Assembly: GCA_905221605.1 (NCBI GenBank)
Contig: CAJNDS010002121.1
Location: 271,501 to 335,500, forward strand
From: Symbiodinium natans
Taxonomy: Eukaryota > Sar > Dinophyceae > Suessiales > Symbiodiniaceae
DNA length: 64,000 nucleotides
Direction: 5' to 3'
The translations under genes were made by a program, and so were the position numbers. The notes beneath the pieces are model-generated. The model did not search any database. It had not been told where the DNA came from and was given only the letters and a program-made list of their open reading frames with translations. Positions 35,984 to 49,339 of the stretch are shown here, piece after piece (the stretch's first letter is position 1; every line of letters begins with the position of its first letter).

Positions 35984-36613
35984 TGTATTGGATTTAGGGC
36001 CCCGATTTTGTTCGTGGGTGTTTTGCTCTATTTTGCCCTAAGGCCTTTACGGTTGCTGTAGGCTGCGCAGTTTCCGCATACATATATACATATATATGTA
36101 TGTATGTATGTATATGTACTAAGCCATAAACCCTAAGCCCTAAGCGTACTGCCTGCGCAGTGAAACAGCGCAATCTAGTATCATGTTACGTGCATCTGCC
36201 CAGGTTTGGTCTAGGAGTATCAAGCCGATGAGGGTTTAGGGTTTAGGGGTTGGGTACATAGAGCGGCAATCTGGGATGCGGGAAAGGGCCATCACGGTCA
36301 GGGCGACAATCCAAAGCTGCGCATCCCAACAAAGGAAGTAGCAGTTAAACCCTTAAACTCATCTGGCTGTTTCTCTTGTGGGCAAGACGCCCTAAAACCC
36401 TAAACCCCAAACCCTGACCCCCCAAAAGCCGAAGCCCTAAATGCTATAAGCCCGAGTCATAAACCCTGCGCCCGAAATCACCCCACAGCCTTCTTTTCAA
36501 CAAGCTTTAGAGCCCCGAACGGTTTAGGGTTTGCTGTTTAGGGCTTAGGGTTTTGAACCCCTAAACCATAACCCTAAACCCTAAACCCTATGGAGCCTAA
36601 ACCCCGAAGGCAG
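35984..36613. other. Intergenic interval
   Basis: Follows the CK2-beta stop. Contains a TA/TATG microsatellite (36080-36118) and short heptamer blocks; no exon that I can support. Confidence 0.5.
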
Positions 36614-39600
36614 TCTCAAACGCAGCGCCTCTTCTCACACAGCTTCGAGAGTTGAGGCTTCCTAGTTTCAAGTTTTTAGGGTTTCGGCTTTGCACGGTGT
36701 ACATGGCTTGTTAGGGTTTAGGGTTTAGGGCTTATGGGATTCGGGGGGGGTGTCTCTAGGCTCCTGGGCTCAGGTTCAGGGTTTAGGGGTTTTTTGCTTA
36801 GCCTTAAACCCTGTAGACCTGGAAACCCTAAAGCATGTCCCTAAAGCACAAAAACCCGAAACTCTAAACCCTAAACCCTAAACCCTACTTACCAGGCAAA
36901 ACGAGCGCGCCCAAAAGCAGCTCCCGGGACAGTTCTTTGCCCCTGGCACGGCGTCTATTTTCGGGAAGGCCTGGATGTTCAGGGTTTAGGGTTAGGGTTT
37001 AGGGTTAGAATTATACCTTTTGATGCCTAGGATTTATAGGGCCATAGGGTTTCTCGGGGGCATTTCGAGGCTTGGGGCTTCTGGAAAGCTTTGAAGCTCA
37101 ATTCCTGAGTCTCTAAAACCCTAAAACAAGCTCTGAACCCTAACTCGAGGAGGAAAAAGGTTGCACTCCCCCCTGCCCCCCGCCATCCAAGCGCCACGGC
37201 TTTCTAGACTTCACCGTTTCATCCTGAACCGAATCGGGGGTCTGATGTTTTAGTGTTTCGGGTTTAGGGTGTTCAGTGCGTTACACATGTAGGGGCTTAG
37301 GGATGTCTCGGCGAGGGGGCGCTCTGGTGCCAGAAACTCCCAAGCGCGCACCCTGAATTGAACGAACCCTAAACCCTAAACCCTGAACCCTGAACCCTCA
37401 ACCCTAAACCCTAAACCTAAACCATGAACCCTTAACCCTCTTAGCGCTCCACCCTTGCCTCGACCTTTACACCCGGGCCAACTGACCACCTGCTATGTAT
37501 ATCCACGATCTGTTGAAGAGGCTTCTAAGAAGCCAGGGTTATCCTAAGCCCTAAGCCCTAAACCTCAATAGACCATACCCTCAACCCGAAGCCCCCTAAA
37601 CCCTAAACCCTAAACCCTAAACCCTAAACCCTAAACCCTAAACCCTAAACCCTAAACCCTAAACCCTAAACCCAACATCAAGATGTAGATCTGTCTGAAG
37701 GATTAGCTTTGGGTCTGCCTCGAGGCCTGTAGAGTCCATTCTGGTTGCGATGATTAGGGTTTAGGGTTTAGGCTTTTGCTCTTAAGTATGGGCATATAAG
37801 TATGTACTCAATAGTAAACATTTATAGAAACATTATACAAACTACATCAAATCTAGTCGTATTCAACAGTAACTGTATAATCAGTTTCCAATACGTACTA
37901 AGAACATATCATGGGTTCCCCTACTCCCCACCTCTGTACTTCCCCCCTCCCCCTCTAGGTTTCCCCCCATAACTAAGGCTATTTTTGGATAATTAAGCCT
38001 AATGAAGGTTATTTAAGGGGGTAGTATAGAGGAGGTAGTAGGGAAACCCATGATGGGGTCTCACTCAGTTTGGGTGTTAGGGCTATAGGGTTTGTCCGGG
38101 TCTGGAGCTGTGCTACAGGAGCTTAAACAACACAACAGCCAGCATCATCGAGGGTTTAGAGTTTAATTAGGGTTTAGGGTCTTGGGTTTTGGGTTTAGGG
38201 TTTCGGGTTTAGTAGGGTTTAGGGCTTCGGGTTTAGACCCCGAAACCTTGCAACCAGTCGAGGAGGAGATGATGCACCTTCCCGCGAGCAGCAAGCCGGC
38301 AGGCAGGGTTAAGCTGCGGATGCCGCTCAGGGGTTCAGTGCTTGAGGTTTGTGTTTCGTTGTCTGAAGGTGCTTGCCATGTTTTTGATATCAGCAAGATC
38401 GTGTCGAGCCTGGATTGCGCCTCATGTTTTTTTCTCCCTGAACCCTAGAGCGAAACCTCAACTAAACCCCTACTTCCTGTAGGGCGGGGAGGGGTGGGTT
38501 GTTCTAGGTTAGGTTGCCGGTTTAGGGTTTAGGGGTTCAAACTCTGAGGTTTGGCCTTAGAGGTTTCACCTAAGGATTCGGGAGTTTCAGGGTTCCCTAA
38601 ATCCTAAACCTGATCCCCTAAGTCTGAGCTCCTTAGCCCCTCCCAAACCCGAAAACCTAAGCCCTACACCACCACAGGTTCCAGAGAGGAGATCGTGGTG
38701 GACTGAAAACGCAGCAGGGCCCAGTGGGCAGGTAAGTTAGGGTTTAGGGTTTAGGGTTTAGGGTTTAGGGTTTAGGGTTTAGGGTTTAGGGTTTAGGGTT
38801 TAGGGTTTTAGGGCTTAGGGTTTAGGATTCCCTCTCAAGTTAATATTTGGTCGCGTCCCCCTAAACCTAATGTAGGGGTTGCAGTAAGTACTAGTAGTAT
38901 TCCCGAATGGTCCCTTTCTAAACATACCATAAGAACCCCTACAAACCTATTCTAATGATTCAGGCTCTTATGTTAAACCCCAAACCTCTAGCCCAGGGTA
39001 CCCCTGTCAAGACGCCTCCCATGCGTCTGTTCGCCCTAAACCCTAGTTAAACCCTAAACCCTACTCCACTGCGTTTGTGCAAGCGGCCAGAGCTCCCAAA
39101 AGGCTCCCACTGTGATCTCTGCGCCATCACCCCGCCGAAAGCCCCAAGCCCTCAACCCTAGATTTTAGGGTTTAGGGTTTCGGGTTTAGGGTTTAGGGTC
39201 TAAGCCCTAATTGGGTTAGGCAGATGGGGGGGGGGGAGGTCCCCAACAATTCTTTGGGTGTATAGGGTTCTAGGGCTTAGGGTTTAGGTTCCGGGGCCAT
39301 TCTCTCCATGTGGGTCCTTTTTTGGATCGTCAGAACGCGGAGCCTTATGCATAGAACACCCCGGCCAAGGCATTGGTAAGAGGCCCATTGTCCCCCACCC
39401 CCCCTCCCCGCCCCCTCCCCCCCTCTCTCGAAGGCCTCATGGCCAATCCCTCATAAGTTCCGGGCCATAGATTCTTGCCGGGCGTGTGGCGTGTGGCTTT
39501 CTGGGGTTTGCTGCTTGGCCTGGGAACTGCTTGCATTGTTTCGCCACACATCAACCCTAAGCCCTAAACCCTAAACCCTAAGCCCTAAGCCCTAAGCCCT

Positions 39601-42594
39601 AAGCCCTAAGCCCTAAGCCCTAAGCCCTAAGCCCTAAGCCCCAAACCCTACACCAATCCTTAAGCCCTATCCCTAAAGCCTGAATTCCTTATCCCGAATC
39701 TCTAAACCCTAAGCCCTGTATTCTTTATCCCTATGTAGGACCCCAAACCCCAAACCCCAAACCCCAAACCCCAAACCCCAAACCCCAAACCCCAAACCCC
39801 AAACCGCAAACCCCAAACCCTAAACCCTAAACCCTAAACCCTAAACCGGGGCCCTTCCTCCTGTCTGCCTAGGTCTGAAATGAATCGGCCTCGCAGCGAT
39901 CTGCAGAATCTCGCCAAGGGGCCACCAGAAGAGCTTTTCGGGTTTAGGGATTTAGGGTTTCAGGATGTTAGGGTTTAGGGTTTAGGGTTTAGGGTTTAGG
40001 GATTTAGGATACTAGGGTTGAGGGTTTAGGGTTTAGGAATTTAGGGCTTAGGGTTTAGGGTTCAGGATTTTAGGCTGAGGGCTTAGGGTCATGGGACTTA
40101 GGTTTCAGGCCAAATTCAACCCTAAACCCGAATTCAGCGTGGTACCGGCCCACCGAGAGTACAGGGTGCGCGGTGCAGTTGGACCATGTAGAGCTTCGTG
40201 TGATTAACGTGCCGTACTAGATCGGGACTCAAGAAGAGGTAACCTAAGTTAGAGACTTTCTCATCATATGGGCAACTGCCTAACCTGAACCCCCCACCGG
40301 TTCCACATCTATATACCTGCACGCGCGCACGAAGCCGCAAGTTTCACACAAAGCATCCAGGTCAGGATGATGTCAACGTCAAGACTCTGGGTTCCCCCCT
40401 CAACACGAATGCCCAAGAGCGCAGTTCCAAGCTACCGAAGCCTCCTCATACATACGCAGAGTGGATGCGTAGAGGGTTCAGAAGATCAGGGTTTCGGGTT
40501 TAGGGGTTTATAGGGTTTAGGGTTTAAAGGGTTTAGAAGGTTTAGGGGTTGGGGGTTTAGGTTTTGGGGTTCAGGGTTCGGGGTTTGGTGAAGCACCTGG
40601 AAATGAGGACCCAGCATCTCTCCACTTCTGTTTGAATGGGACCCTGATGCTTGAATCGCAGCTGTTGGGGCCTTCGGCTAACAGAGCTAAGTTCCTCTTG
40701 AAAGTGCATGTTGGGTTTAGGGTTTAGGGTTTAGGGTTTAGGGTTTAGGGCTTAGGGCTTAGGATTAAAGATGTGTGGTGGGCCCATTCAAGCGGACAGT
40801 CTTATCTCGTGAGCGCAGCCAGTGCAGTGAGAGGGGTGCGTTCAAAAAAGCACCTTTGTTGCCGGCAGAATGGAACTCAGCCCGAAGGCACCCTCCTGGA
40901 AAGCTAGGGTTTAGGGTTTAGGGTTTAGGGTTTAGGGTTTAGGGTTTAGGGTTTAGGGTTTAGGGTTTGATCTAAACCAAACCCGCACATGCACACAAAG
41001 ACACTTCACGTCATGAAGACGTGGTGTAGGCCCCTATAATCCCTGAGCCCGAAAACCCTCAACTGCAATGGAACGCCCCAAGCTATGGACCGCAAGCAGA
41101 AACCCTGCCCTAAGCAGAAAACCAAAACTCCTGTGTCCCACCAGCCTGCGTGGGGATTGCTTTCAACTAGGGTCCCTTGGTTATAACTTTGATTTTCTCA
41201 ATAGATAGGTCGAATATATCTTTCAGTTCTCGAAGTCATGCCCTGAACACAAAGCCCTAAACCCTAGAAAACGAGGGACGTGTTAGAACAATCACCTGAT
41301 AAGGGGCCCACATTTTAGAGAACGGAACATCTAAGGTTAGTTACATGCTCCCAAAAAAGGTTCCTGGCACTTAATAGGAACCTGTTTTATCCCGTAAAGG
41401 AAATATATGGACCCTAAACCCAAAACCCTGCACACTAACTTCAGTCCCTACTAAGAACCAGCAGGAAAATCTGGTCATCCTGTTCGAGGGCTCCGAAGTA
41501 TAAATGGGCTCTGGGGATCTATTATGTAAGGGTTGTGGTTTAGGGCTTAGGGTATAGGGTTTAGAGTTCAGGGTGTAAGGTTTAGGGTTTAGGGTTTAGG
41601 GTTTAGGGTTTAGGGTTTAGGGTTTAGGGTTTAGGGCCCCTTGTAACAACTGTAAGAGAGCGGCTTCAAGCAATAGCTCGAAGTTCTTTGCTTACAGGCT
41701 TCTGATCTGACAGTATTTTGGGTGTAGGGTTCAGGGTTAAGGTTCAAACTCAAGTTTTTGGCTGTTGATGTAGGGCTCCGTTTTCTAGCAGGAACCCCAC
41801 GAAGGAGATGTCTTTGAAGTACTTCCCTCTCCCCATTCATCTGTTAGTGCTGTCATCTTGGGTCAAAAGACGAGTTCACAGCAGCAGTAATGCGCATTAC
41901 TCGTGTGCAGGCTATAGCGACCATGAACCGGACTACCCTGATGCCCTAAACCCTAAACCCTAAACCCTAAACCCTAAACCCACAAGGCCGAGTTCCCAAC
42001 CTTAATCCCTAGAAGCCTTCAACCCTGCAGGAGTCCGACTGGCTAGGACCTTAGCACCGTACTAAGGCCACTGACCGAAGAAGATCCCAAACCCCAAAAT
42101 CCCAATGCGAAATTCGAAAAATGTAGCAATGACCCTCGAACACCACATCCTTGAAAGCCTCAGGACCGAACAGCGCTGCACCCGAAACTTTCTAAGCCCT
42201 AAACCCTAAACCAAACCTTAAACCCTAAACCTTGGGAATGCCCTAAGCCCTCACAAAGCACAGCCCGCGTTGCGAAAGCAGTGCGCCGATGCGATCTTCC
42301 AGGCACCCCGTGGCCGAGAGTATTAGCGTTTAGGTCTTGGGGTTTAGGGTTTAGGGTTCAGGGTTTAGGGTTCAGGGTTTAGGGCCCTATGGAAGCATAG
42401 GTGCTTCCCAACCTATGATATCTAGCTCTCGTCTGCTTAGATTTTTGTTTCAGGGATTAATGAATGGCTCCTTTTTTGCATATACATATTTGTGTATATA
42501 TATATATATACATATGTATATCTGTATATATGTATATACATATATGTATATTTTTGTATTTGTTCATATATTCATTTATTTATTGCTCTTGTCA

Positions 42595-42635
<41 letters not shown>

Positions 42636-45600
42636 ATGTATAGAAATATGTATATGTGTGTATATATATATATATCTGCATACGTATATATGTATACATA
42701 CACACATATACGTGTGTGTATATTTATATGTTTAACCAACGAGAATGTTGAACAAAAGTTAAGTTTCCAAGTCAAGAAGGGGCGCCTTTATCTCCCCGGA
42801 ATAAGGAACTGAGCCCAAAAAGAAAGCAGTCGACTCTGTTTTGTAGGGGTAGCCTTCTATTTTAGGGATTGGGGTTCGAGGGACTACAGGATTCTAGAGG
42901 GCTTGATTTTTGGGCCTATCTAGGTAGAGTGAGTAGAAACTACACAAGGTACCTACATGGAGGAGAAAACGGGATCGTAGATTAGGGTTTAGAGGCTGAG
43001 GCTTGAAAAGGCTCTGGGGTTCAGCATGTATTGGGGCGTTGGAGGGTTTAGGGTTTTGAACTCGGCTTTGTTTTCCTCCAGAATTTCCGGTAAGCGGATT
43101 TGCTTAGGGTGTCAGTGTCAGGTTCAGGGTTTCAAGATAGCGGCCGGCGTGAGAGTTCTGAGGTTAGGGTGGGGGTGGGTGCGCGGTGATGGGGCGGAGA
43201 TGCCAGTGGGGGAGGGGGGGGGGGGGGTTGACTTCAGACATGATGAACTGCTGTCTTTCCTTTCATCTGTCTCGGCTTGCTGCTTGCCTCCGGCCAGTCG
43301 ACGTCTCCTCCTTTTCGTTCGCGCTTTTTGTCTTAACCCAAGCCGAGAAGAAAACCTTCAGGCCAGTACTGAAAGGCATCTCTGAAACCTGCAACCTTAA
43401 AGCCGAAGCCCTAAGCCTGAAACCTAATTATGCCTCAAAAACTTGAACCCAACATCTTAAACCTTAAGGCCCTAATCCTTTACACCCCCAACCTAAACCC
43501 TAACAACGCATTCACAAATGGTACGACACAACGTTTTGACGCTTTGGTAACAACTTGCAAGAAGCCCTAAACCCTAAGCCCCAAACCCTATAAATCCTAG
43601 ACCTCAAACCCGAAACCCTGAACCCCAAACCCTAAACCCTAGACCCTAGACTTTCAACCCTAAACCCTGAACCCTGAATCCTAAACTTTAAGCCCTAAGC
43701 CACGCCAGGCGAGGGGCATGCTAAGCATCGCCGTCCTTAGCCCAGGCTCGGGTTGGCCGGGCTCAAGGTTGAGTTGCCGGGCTGCTGGTGGGGTCCCTAG
43801 ACCCTTCAGCCCTGCCTAAACCTTCCCTAGACCCTAAACCCTAAGTCCTGAGACCCTAGACCTCAGGTTTAGGGTTTAGGGCCTGGGGCCTGGGGTTTAT
43901 AGGGACTTAGAATTTCAGAGTTGCTGCAGCTTGTCCCAGGGCTCCGAGCTTTGCGACATTCGGGCGAGGGGTACATGTCGACTTTGTTGGCGCTTGCATG
44001 TTTTGTGTTTTGTTCCCCACCCTTGGTGTGAGGTTGTTAGATTGTAAACTCAACTCTTCTCCTCGCCCGGAACTCTTCTCCTCGCCCGGAACTCTTCTCC
44101 TCGCCCGGTCTACTCCTCGCTCATCCTGGAGTACCCAAACCCCGTGCAGAGTGTCAGAGTGTCCCTGGAGTGCCCAACCCCAGAGTATCTCTGCCCAGAG
44201 AGGGTGGGGATGTTTGAAGTAACATATGTTCTGCTTGTCTTGTGTGCGCGCGCGTGTTTCTTAACAGGCTTAATGAATGCGTGTGGAACATGTTTTGAGT
44301 GTATGTGCGTCCTTGGTTGTTCAGGGTTTGATGTCTTTGAGTGTGCAACGCTGACTCGGGCAGGTGCGTGACACGATTTTGATCCCAATCCCTAGACCTT
44401 AGACTCTTGGACCTTAAAGGGTTCCGATGTATGGGCCCTTGATTTGATTAGGGTAAGGGGTACCCTTCTAAGGGCCCATACTTAGGGATCATGTAACTAC
44501 CCTAAGAGGGATGGGCCCGAGATCACGCCTGCATCTGGGAATCCCAGTGGCGCCCTTTTCCAGGTGAGGGTTTAGAGTTTGGGGGCGTTCTGGCTCCTTT
44601 GCAAAGGTAGCCGAAAGAAGGAACAACAGGGCACCCTCGTTCTGCAAGGCTTGCAGCAAGATCATCTCTAGCCCTAAGTTGATATATTCACTCCCCAAAA
44701 TACCGGGTCCTAAACCCTAAACCCCAAAATACCGGGTCCCCAATGCAAAGTTAGGTAGGCCGTCATGTATGGGGCTGTTGGGGCTGGCAGCATCGTGAGA
44801 TTGTCTTGACCCTAAACCCTCTCTTGAACCCTAAACCCTAAGACCCTAAAACCCTAAAACACAAAAACCGTGGAACCCAAAACCCTGAACCCTAAACACG
44901 AAGCCTTGGCTCAATGCAGGATGCCTTCTCGAGCCTTTTCCGTGCTTTCGCCCATCAGTGGCTCTGCTCTCAGCTACTTTATTACAAAAGGTGGTCACTT
45001 CTCTAGAATATGGTCCCTTTTGAAGTTGCCATTATAAGGCGGCCCCTAATATTTTGGGTACCCAAAATGCCTCACATTCTTAAGGTCGTTACATGGTCTC
45101 TTAACATGGGCCCTGAACTGGGGAACCCGTATATACCCCCCTATATACCCTCGACAACCCGGAGGCCCATGCTTCAAAACCCTTTAAAGAACGTGAGGGA
45201 CCGTACCTGGTCACCTTTCCAAAATATGGTCCCTTTTTGGGGTTAACCCGAAACCCTAAACCCTAAACCCTGAACCCTAAACCCGACGGCCCCTAATTTG
45301 CAAGAGGTGACCGTGTGTGTAGTGGAAGAGACTTTGTGGGTTTTGCGGAAGCTTGGGATCATCCTAAAGCCTGAAAGCTGGAGGGTGGTAGGGTTACGGT
45401 TTAGGGTTTAGGGTTTAGGGTTTAGGGTTTAGGGTTTAGGGTTTAGCGTTTAGCGTTTAGGGTTTAGGGTTTAGGGTTAGGGTAAAATTTAGGGTTCAGG
45501 GTTCAGGGTTCCGGGTTCAGGGTTCAGGGTTTAGAAGGTTGAGGCAACAAGGCTCAGCAATCGCCGACATGCCGCTGCGCTCGTCATCGACCTCACCCTT

Positions 45601-48600
45601 GACATCAAGAATCCCCTCCCTAGCAACAGGGCTTAGGGTTTTGTTTTTTAAGGTTTAGGGTTTAGGGACCCTATATAAAATTGGGTTTGGGGTTGAGGAG
45701 TTAAGGGCTGCATGTTAGGTTTGCAGTGTTGGGTTTAGGGGTGCCCTGAACTCCTAATGTATGAAAGCATCGCTTGGCTTCCCAAACACCTGTGGGCGTA
45801 GGTTGGTTAAGACTTTTGGGTTCATTTTGGCTTCAGGGTGTAGGGTTTAGGGTTTTTAGGGCATCCGACATCGATGGCCTGAGTTGTTCCATGCATCTCT
45901 GCAGAAGCGGGATATCCCTATAGGATCCCCTTGGCACGTGAGTCACGAGAAGATCATCTACTTCGGCAGACCATCCGCCCCGAACCCTACCTTGAACCTG
46001 AACCCTCGAAGCCGTATAAGCCTTAAACCCCAAGCCCTAAACCCTAAGCCATAAACCCTAAACCCTACCCTTGCACTCTTGCCGCAGGGCTCGGGTTTAG
46101 GGTTTCGGGTTTAGGGTTTCGGATGTAGGGTTTAGGATTTAGGGTTTCGGGTTTAGGGTTGTAAGGCTCAGACTTCAGGGTTTAAGGCCGACCAACTTTG
46201 CTGGGGCGAGGTGTACTTGGAGTACCTTCAATGGGATACATCGGATCCCTTCAATACGCCAAACACATCTAGGCCATTCTAACCCGCAGCAGCCCGCCCT
46301 AAGACCCAAACCCGACACCCTAAAACCCCCAAAGTGTGAAGCCCTCAAACTAAAGCCCCAACCCTAAACACCAAAACCTGACAACTCGAAACCCTAAACC
46401 CTCACCCCTAAGCTTCAGGCCGTCGTTGCGTGCTTTCTGCGTTGGCAGATTGGAATTCGAGCCCTCTTCCCAAGAGGCCCTCAGTATGCTTTGGGTCTCA
46501 AGGGCTTTGGGGTTTAGGGTTTAGGGTTTCGGGTTTAGGGTTTTAGGTTTCGAGTTTAGGGGTTCAGAGCTTGGGGTTATCATACCAAATCACCCCCTGC
46601 CCCCTTCTGCCCCTACAGTTCTGCACCCTCGCCATGTGCTCCTGTAATTGCGGCGGCATTTTCGGGTAACTTGGGGGTGTGGGGGCAAGGGGGGGATCGG
46701 GGTGGGGGACTCGGACATCCCACGGTTTTGAAGTTTCAGGTTTAGGGGCTCAGGACTCAGGGCTTAGGGCTTAGGGCTTAGGGGGAAATTTAAGCCCCAC
46801 AGACGTTAGAATTCTTGAGGTCCTAAAGCTGCTCAGGGTTTGGGGTTTAGGGTTTAGGGTTTAGGGTTTAGGGTTTAGGGTTTAGGGCTTTGGGGTCTGG
46901 GGTGTTCAACCTTACGGCTTCAGGGATTAAAGGGCCATTCCGTGCCTTGTCAGAACCCTAAGCCCTAAACCCTAAACCCTAAACCCTAAACCCCAAACCC
47001 TAAACCCTAAACCCTAAACCCTAAAACCCTAAACCCTAAACCCTACGCCCTAAACCCTAAACCCTAAACCCTAAACCCTAAACCCTAAACCCTAAACCCT
47101 AAACCTCAACCCTAAGCCCTTAACCCTAAACCCTGAAAGCCGAAAAGGCACCTCATTAAAGCTTGAAAGGGCTTCATGAGTCGAGAGCAAGTTTTGGAGG
47201 TAAGTTGAGGTATTCACTGCATCAACGATGAAAATTCTATGAGCCACCCAAAACAGTCAGGATGGAGGGGTATACGGTTTGGGGTATGGTTTCGGGCTAC
47301 GCTCCTTCTAGTCCACTGCTATCTGCGAAAGGGTCTTGCTTTGAAAGCACAGAGCACCACCAGAATATATTGTCTACGTGCTGCTTGTGTTCTCGCACCT
47401 CCAACTCATGTGGACATTTCGAAGCTCCTACAGATCTCCTGCAGGGGCAGATCCAGAAGGATGCTGCCTTGTTGGCCCAGGCAGGCCCTCACGTTTACGT
47501 GGTGACATGCGACGGCGCCTGCCTGTTCCGTGCGTTGCCCACCTTCACGGGTCAGCGGACTCGCTCGGAAGATGCAGGTTTGACTCAAACGGTTTGACTG
47601 GCTTTCAGATGGCAGGACTGGGGCCCATACAGCAGGCGAGGACCACGCCACTGGAGTTGGCAGAAGCCGTACTTGGGTTTCTTAACTTGACGTGTTTACT
47701 TTGGAGTCTCTGTTCGAAATGGAGTTGGAGTAGTTCATGTTACGCCCGAACAAACTCCGCTTCCCTCAAGATTGCTGAAGCTTAAAGGCGTAGGCTTCGG
47801 AGAGTAGCCACCCCCGCATGATGCTGCGTATCCCCCCCACCCCTTTCCCCCGCCGGTATGCCACCGGCAGGACTATCTCCACCCCCAATCCCCCAATCCC
47901 CCTCAGTAATCCCCGCTTAAGACTCCCAGGACCGCACAAGCACAACAGGCACCTCACAGCTAATCCCTAAACCCTAAACCCTAAACCCTAAACCCTAAAC
48001 CCTAAACGCTTTGGAACTGGCATTAAAGTTACACCCCTCAACTCCCAAAAGTCCAAAAGCCCTGAATCCATGCCTCCCGACTTAAGTTGAGTGATCTTCA
48101 ACCCTGAAGTCGAGAACCCTAAACCCTAAACCCTAATCCCTAAACCCTAAACCCTAAACCCTAAACCCTAAACCCTAAACCCTAAACCCTAAACCCTAAA
48201 CCCTAAACCCTACATAAGCCGAAGCTACCCCCCGCCCCCGCAGCCGAAGTCGTCGAGGTCCATCGAAGATTTGGTGGAACTGGGCAAAGCCTCACATAAG
48301 GCCCGGGGGGCGGGCTCATGAAACTAAGGAAGTTGCATGGTTTCTTGGTCTGGTCGTTTAGGGTTTACGGTCTCTGGTTTAGGGTCTAGGAGTCTAGGGT
48401 TAGCGAAGCTACATGGTCCCTTAGTGTGGTCCCTTACCTTCTGTTGAAGGGTTCTGAAGTATGGGCCCCTGGGTTTCTAAGGGGCATACTTCGGCATAAT
48501 TATACGTTTTCCCCACTGAAGGGCCCATGTTAAGGGACCATGTACCTACCTTAAACCCTAAACCCTAAACCCTAAACCCTAAACCCTAAACCCTAAACCC

Positions 48601-49339
48601 TAAACCCTAAACCCTAAACCCTAAACCCTACAGGACCACATTACGGGACCATGTGCTACCCAAGAATGTGGGGTACAGAGGATTGACGGCTTATAAGGGC
48701 TTAGGGCTTCAATCCGTGATTATAGTCAGAGCTTTGGCGGGCGAAGGTTTATTTCAGTTGGGGCCTACAGGCTCTTGGTTTTAGCTGGATGTACGGGGAT
48801 CGCATGGGCCAGTGTAGTTAAGCTGAAATCCGGGGGAGCTTTTTTTACGTTCCCTGAACCCTGAGTTTTTCGCTAGAGTGACAGCTGACCCTCAGCATTG
48901 TTGGGCATTTGCCTTTTGAACCGTACAACTAAATGTTCGGCGCTTAGAACTTTTTACGCCCTACAACTTACCCCAAACCCTCTTCCTCAAGACCTTATCT
49001 TCCAGGCTGAAAAAATTAAATAGCAATTCCAGGATCATGACTGAATCGCGACCAACCCTACACTATACCCTAAACCCCTGAACCCTGAACCCTAGACCCT
49101 AAACCCTAACCCCTGAACCCCAAACCCTAAACCAAAAAACCGAATCCCTAAACCCCAAACCCTAAACCCTAAATCCTGGCCTAAGCCCTAAACCCCAAAC
49201 CCTTAACCCAAACCCTAAACCCGAAACCCTAACCCTAAACCCTAAACCGAAACCCTAGCTTGGCCTTGCGTTTTGTAAGGAGCGCGCCTTTCAGCTGCAC
49301 GAGACGCTGAAGGTGGACTCCGCCAGCTTTGTCTTTTAA
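36614..49339 (+). CDS. Unidentified large multi-exon gene
   Basis: Product not recognised. Best-supported exons: 39873-39941, 40342-40468 (starts FHTKHPGQDDVNVK), 40594-40707 (GNEDPASLHFCLNGTLMLES) joined in phase 1, a segment 40833-40890 (RGAFKKAPLLPAEWNSARR), 46187-46260 (ADQLCWGEVYLEYLQWD), 47445-47577 (QAGPHVYVVTCDGACLFRAL), 48244-48300 (PKSSRSIEDLVELGKASHK) and a terminal exon 49280-49339 (ERAFQLHETLKVDSASFVF, TAA) in matching phase 0. Weaker ones lie at 36614-36650, 36896-36969, 38258-38302, 38678-38735, 39084-39140, 42268-42300, 44101-44213 and 44505-44560. No domain is recognised. The span could contain two genes, since no internal start or stop was established. Introns contain many heptamer blocks. 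Confidence 0.45.
39550..39846. repeat. Side-by-side homogeneous variant blocks
   Basis: About a dozen CCCTAAG units, a 75-base unique spacer, then about eleven CCCCAAA units, then CCCTAAA. Confidence 0.9.
40342..40468 (+). CDS. Exon of unidentified gene
   Basis: About 42 open codons after CCGCAAG|: FHTKHPGQDDVNVKTLGS at the start and PKPPHTYAEWM near the end, donor C|GTAGAG in phase 1, which joins to the exon at 40594. Confidence 0.6.
40594..40707 (+). CDS. Exon of unidentified gene
   Basis: Phase 1 entry after GGTGAAG|; reads PGNEDPASLHFCLNGTLML and continues SANRAKFLLKVH. Donor AAA|GTGCAT or CAT|GTTGGG. Confidence 0.6.
42485..42730. repeat. TA/TATG-rich microsatellite region
   Basis: Alternating TA runs and TATG units over about 245 bases; the Tyr/Ile-rich open frames on both strands are artefacts. 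Confidence 0.95.
44052..44108. repeat. 19-base tandem repeat, three copies
   Basis: AACTCTTCTCCTCGCCCGG repeats perfectly three times, next to a coding-like stretch at 44110-44210. Confidence 0.85.
44412..44506. mobile_element. Inverted-repeat element, family C
   Basis: GTTCCGATGTATGGGCCCTT at left, AAGGGCCCATACTTAGGGAT at right; ends CATGTAACTACCCTAAG as at 27055. Confidence 0.6.
46967..47118. repeat. CCCTAAA block
   Basis: About 21 units in the unidentified gene 36.6-49.3 kb. Confidence 0.95.
47445..47577 (+). CDS. Exon of unidentified gene
   Basis: Longest coding-like exon of this region: GQIQKDAALLAQAGPHVYVV followed by TCDGACLFRALPTFTG, after CTCCTGCAG|, donor GCAG|GTTTGA. G/C-ending codons dominate, as in the recognised genes. 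Confidence 0.6.
48395..48550. mobile_element. Inverted-repeat element, family C
   Basis: GCTACATGGTCCCTTA at left and TTAAGGGACCATGTACC at right, with GGTTCTGAAGTATGGGCCCC inside. Confidence 0.6.
49280..49339 (+). CDS. Terminal exon of unidentified gene
   Basis: TTGTAAG| then ERAFQLHETLKVDSASFVF and TAA. Phase 0 fits the GC-donor exon ending at 48300. Confidence 0.55.
   Translation, partial: ERAFQLHETLKVDSASFVF

Noticed and set aside
39084-39140. Segment RPELPKGSHCDLC, like part of a DHHC palmitoyltransferase Cys-rich domain
   Set aside because: No DHHC or following HPWVGNC-type segment was found in the next 2 kb; one HCxxC is not enough.
42415-42812. Tyr/Ile-rich open frames on both strands resembling membrane proteins
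   Set aside because: Translation of TA/TATG microsatellite.
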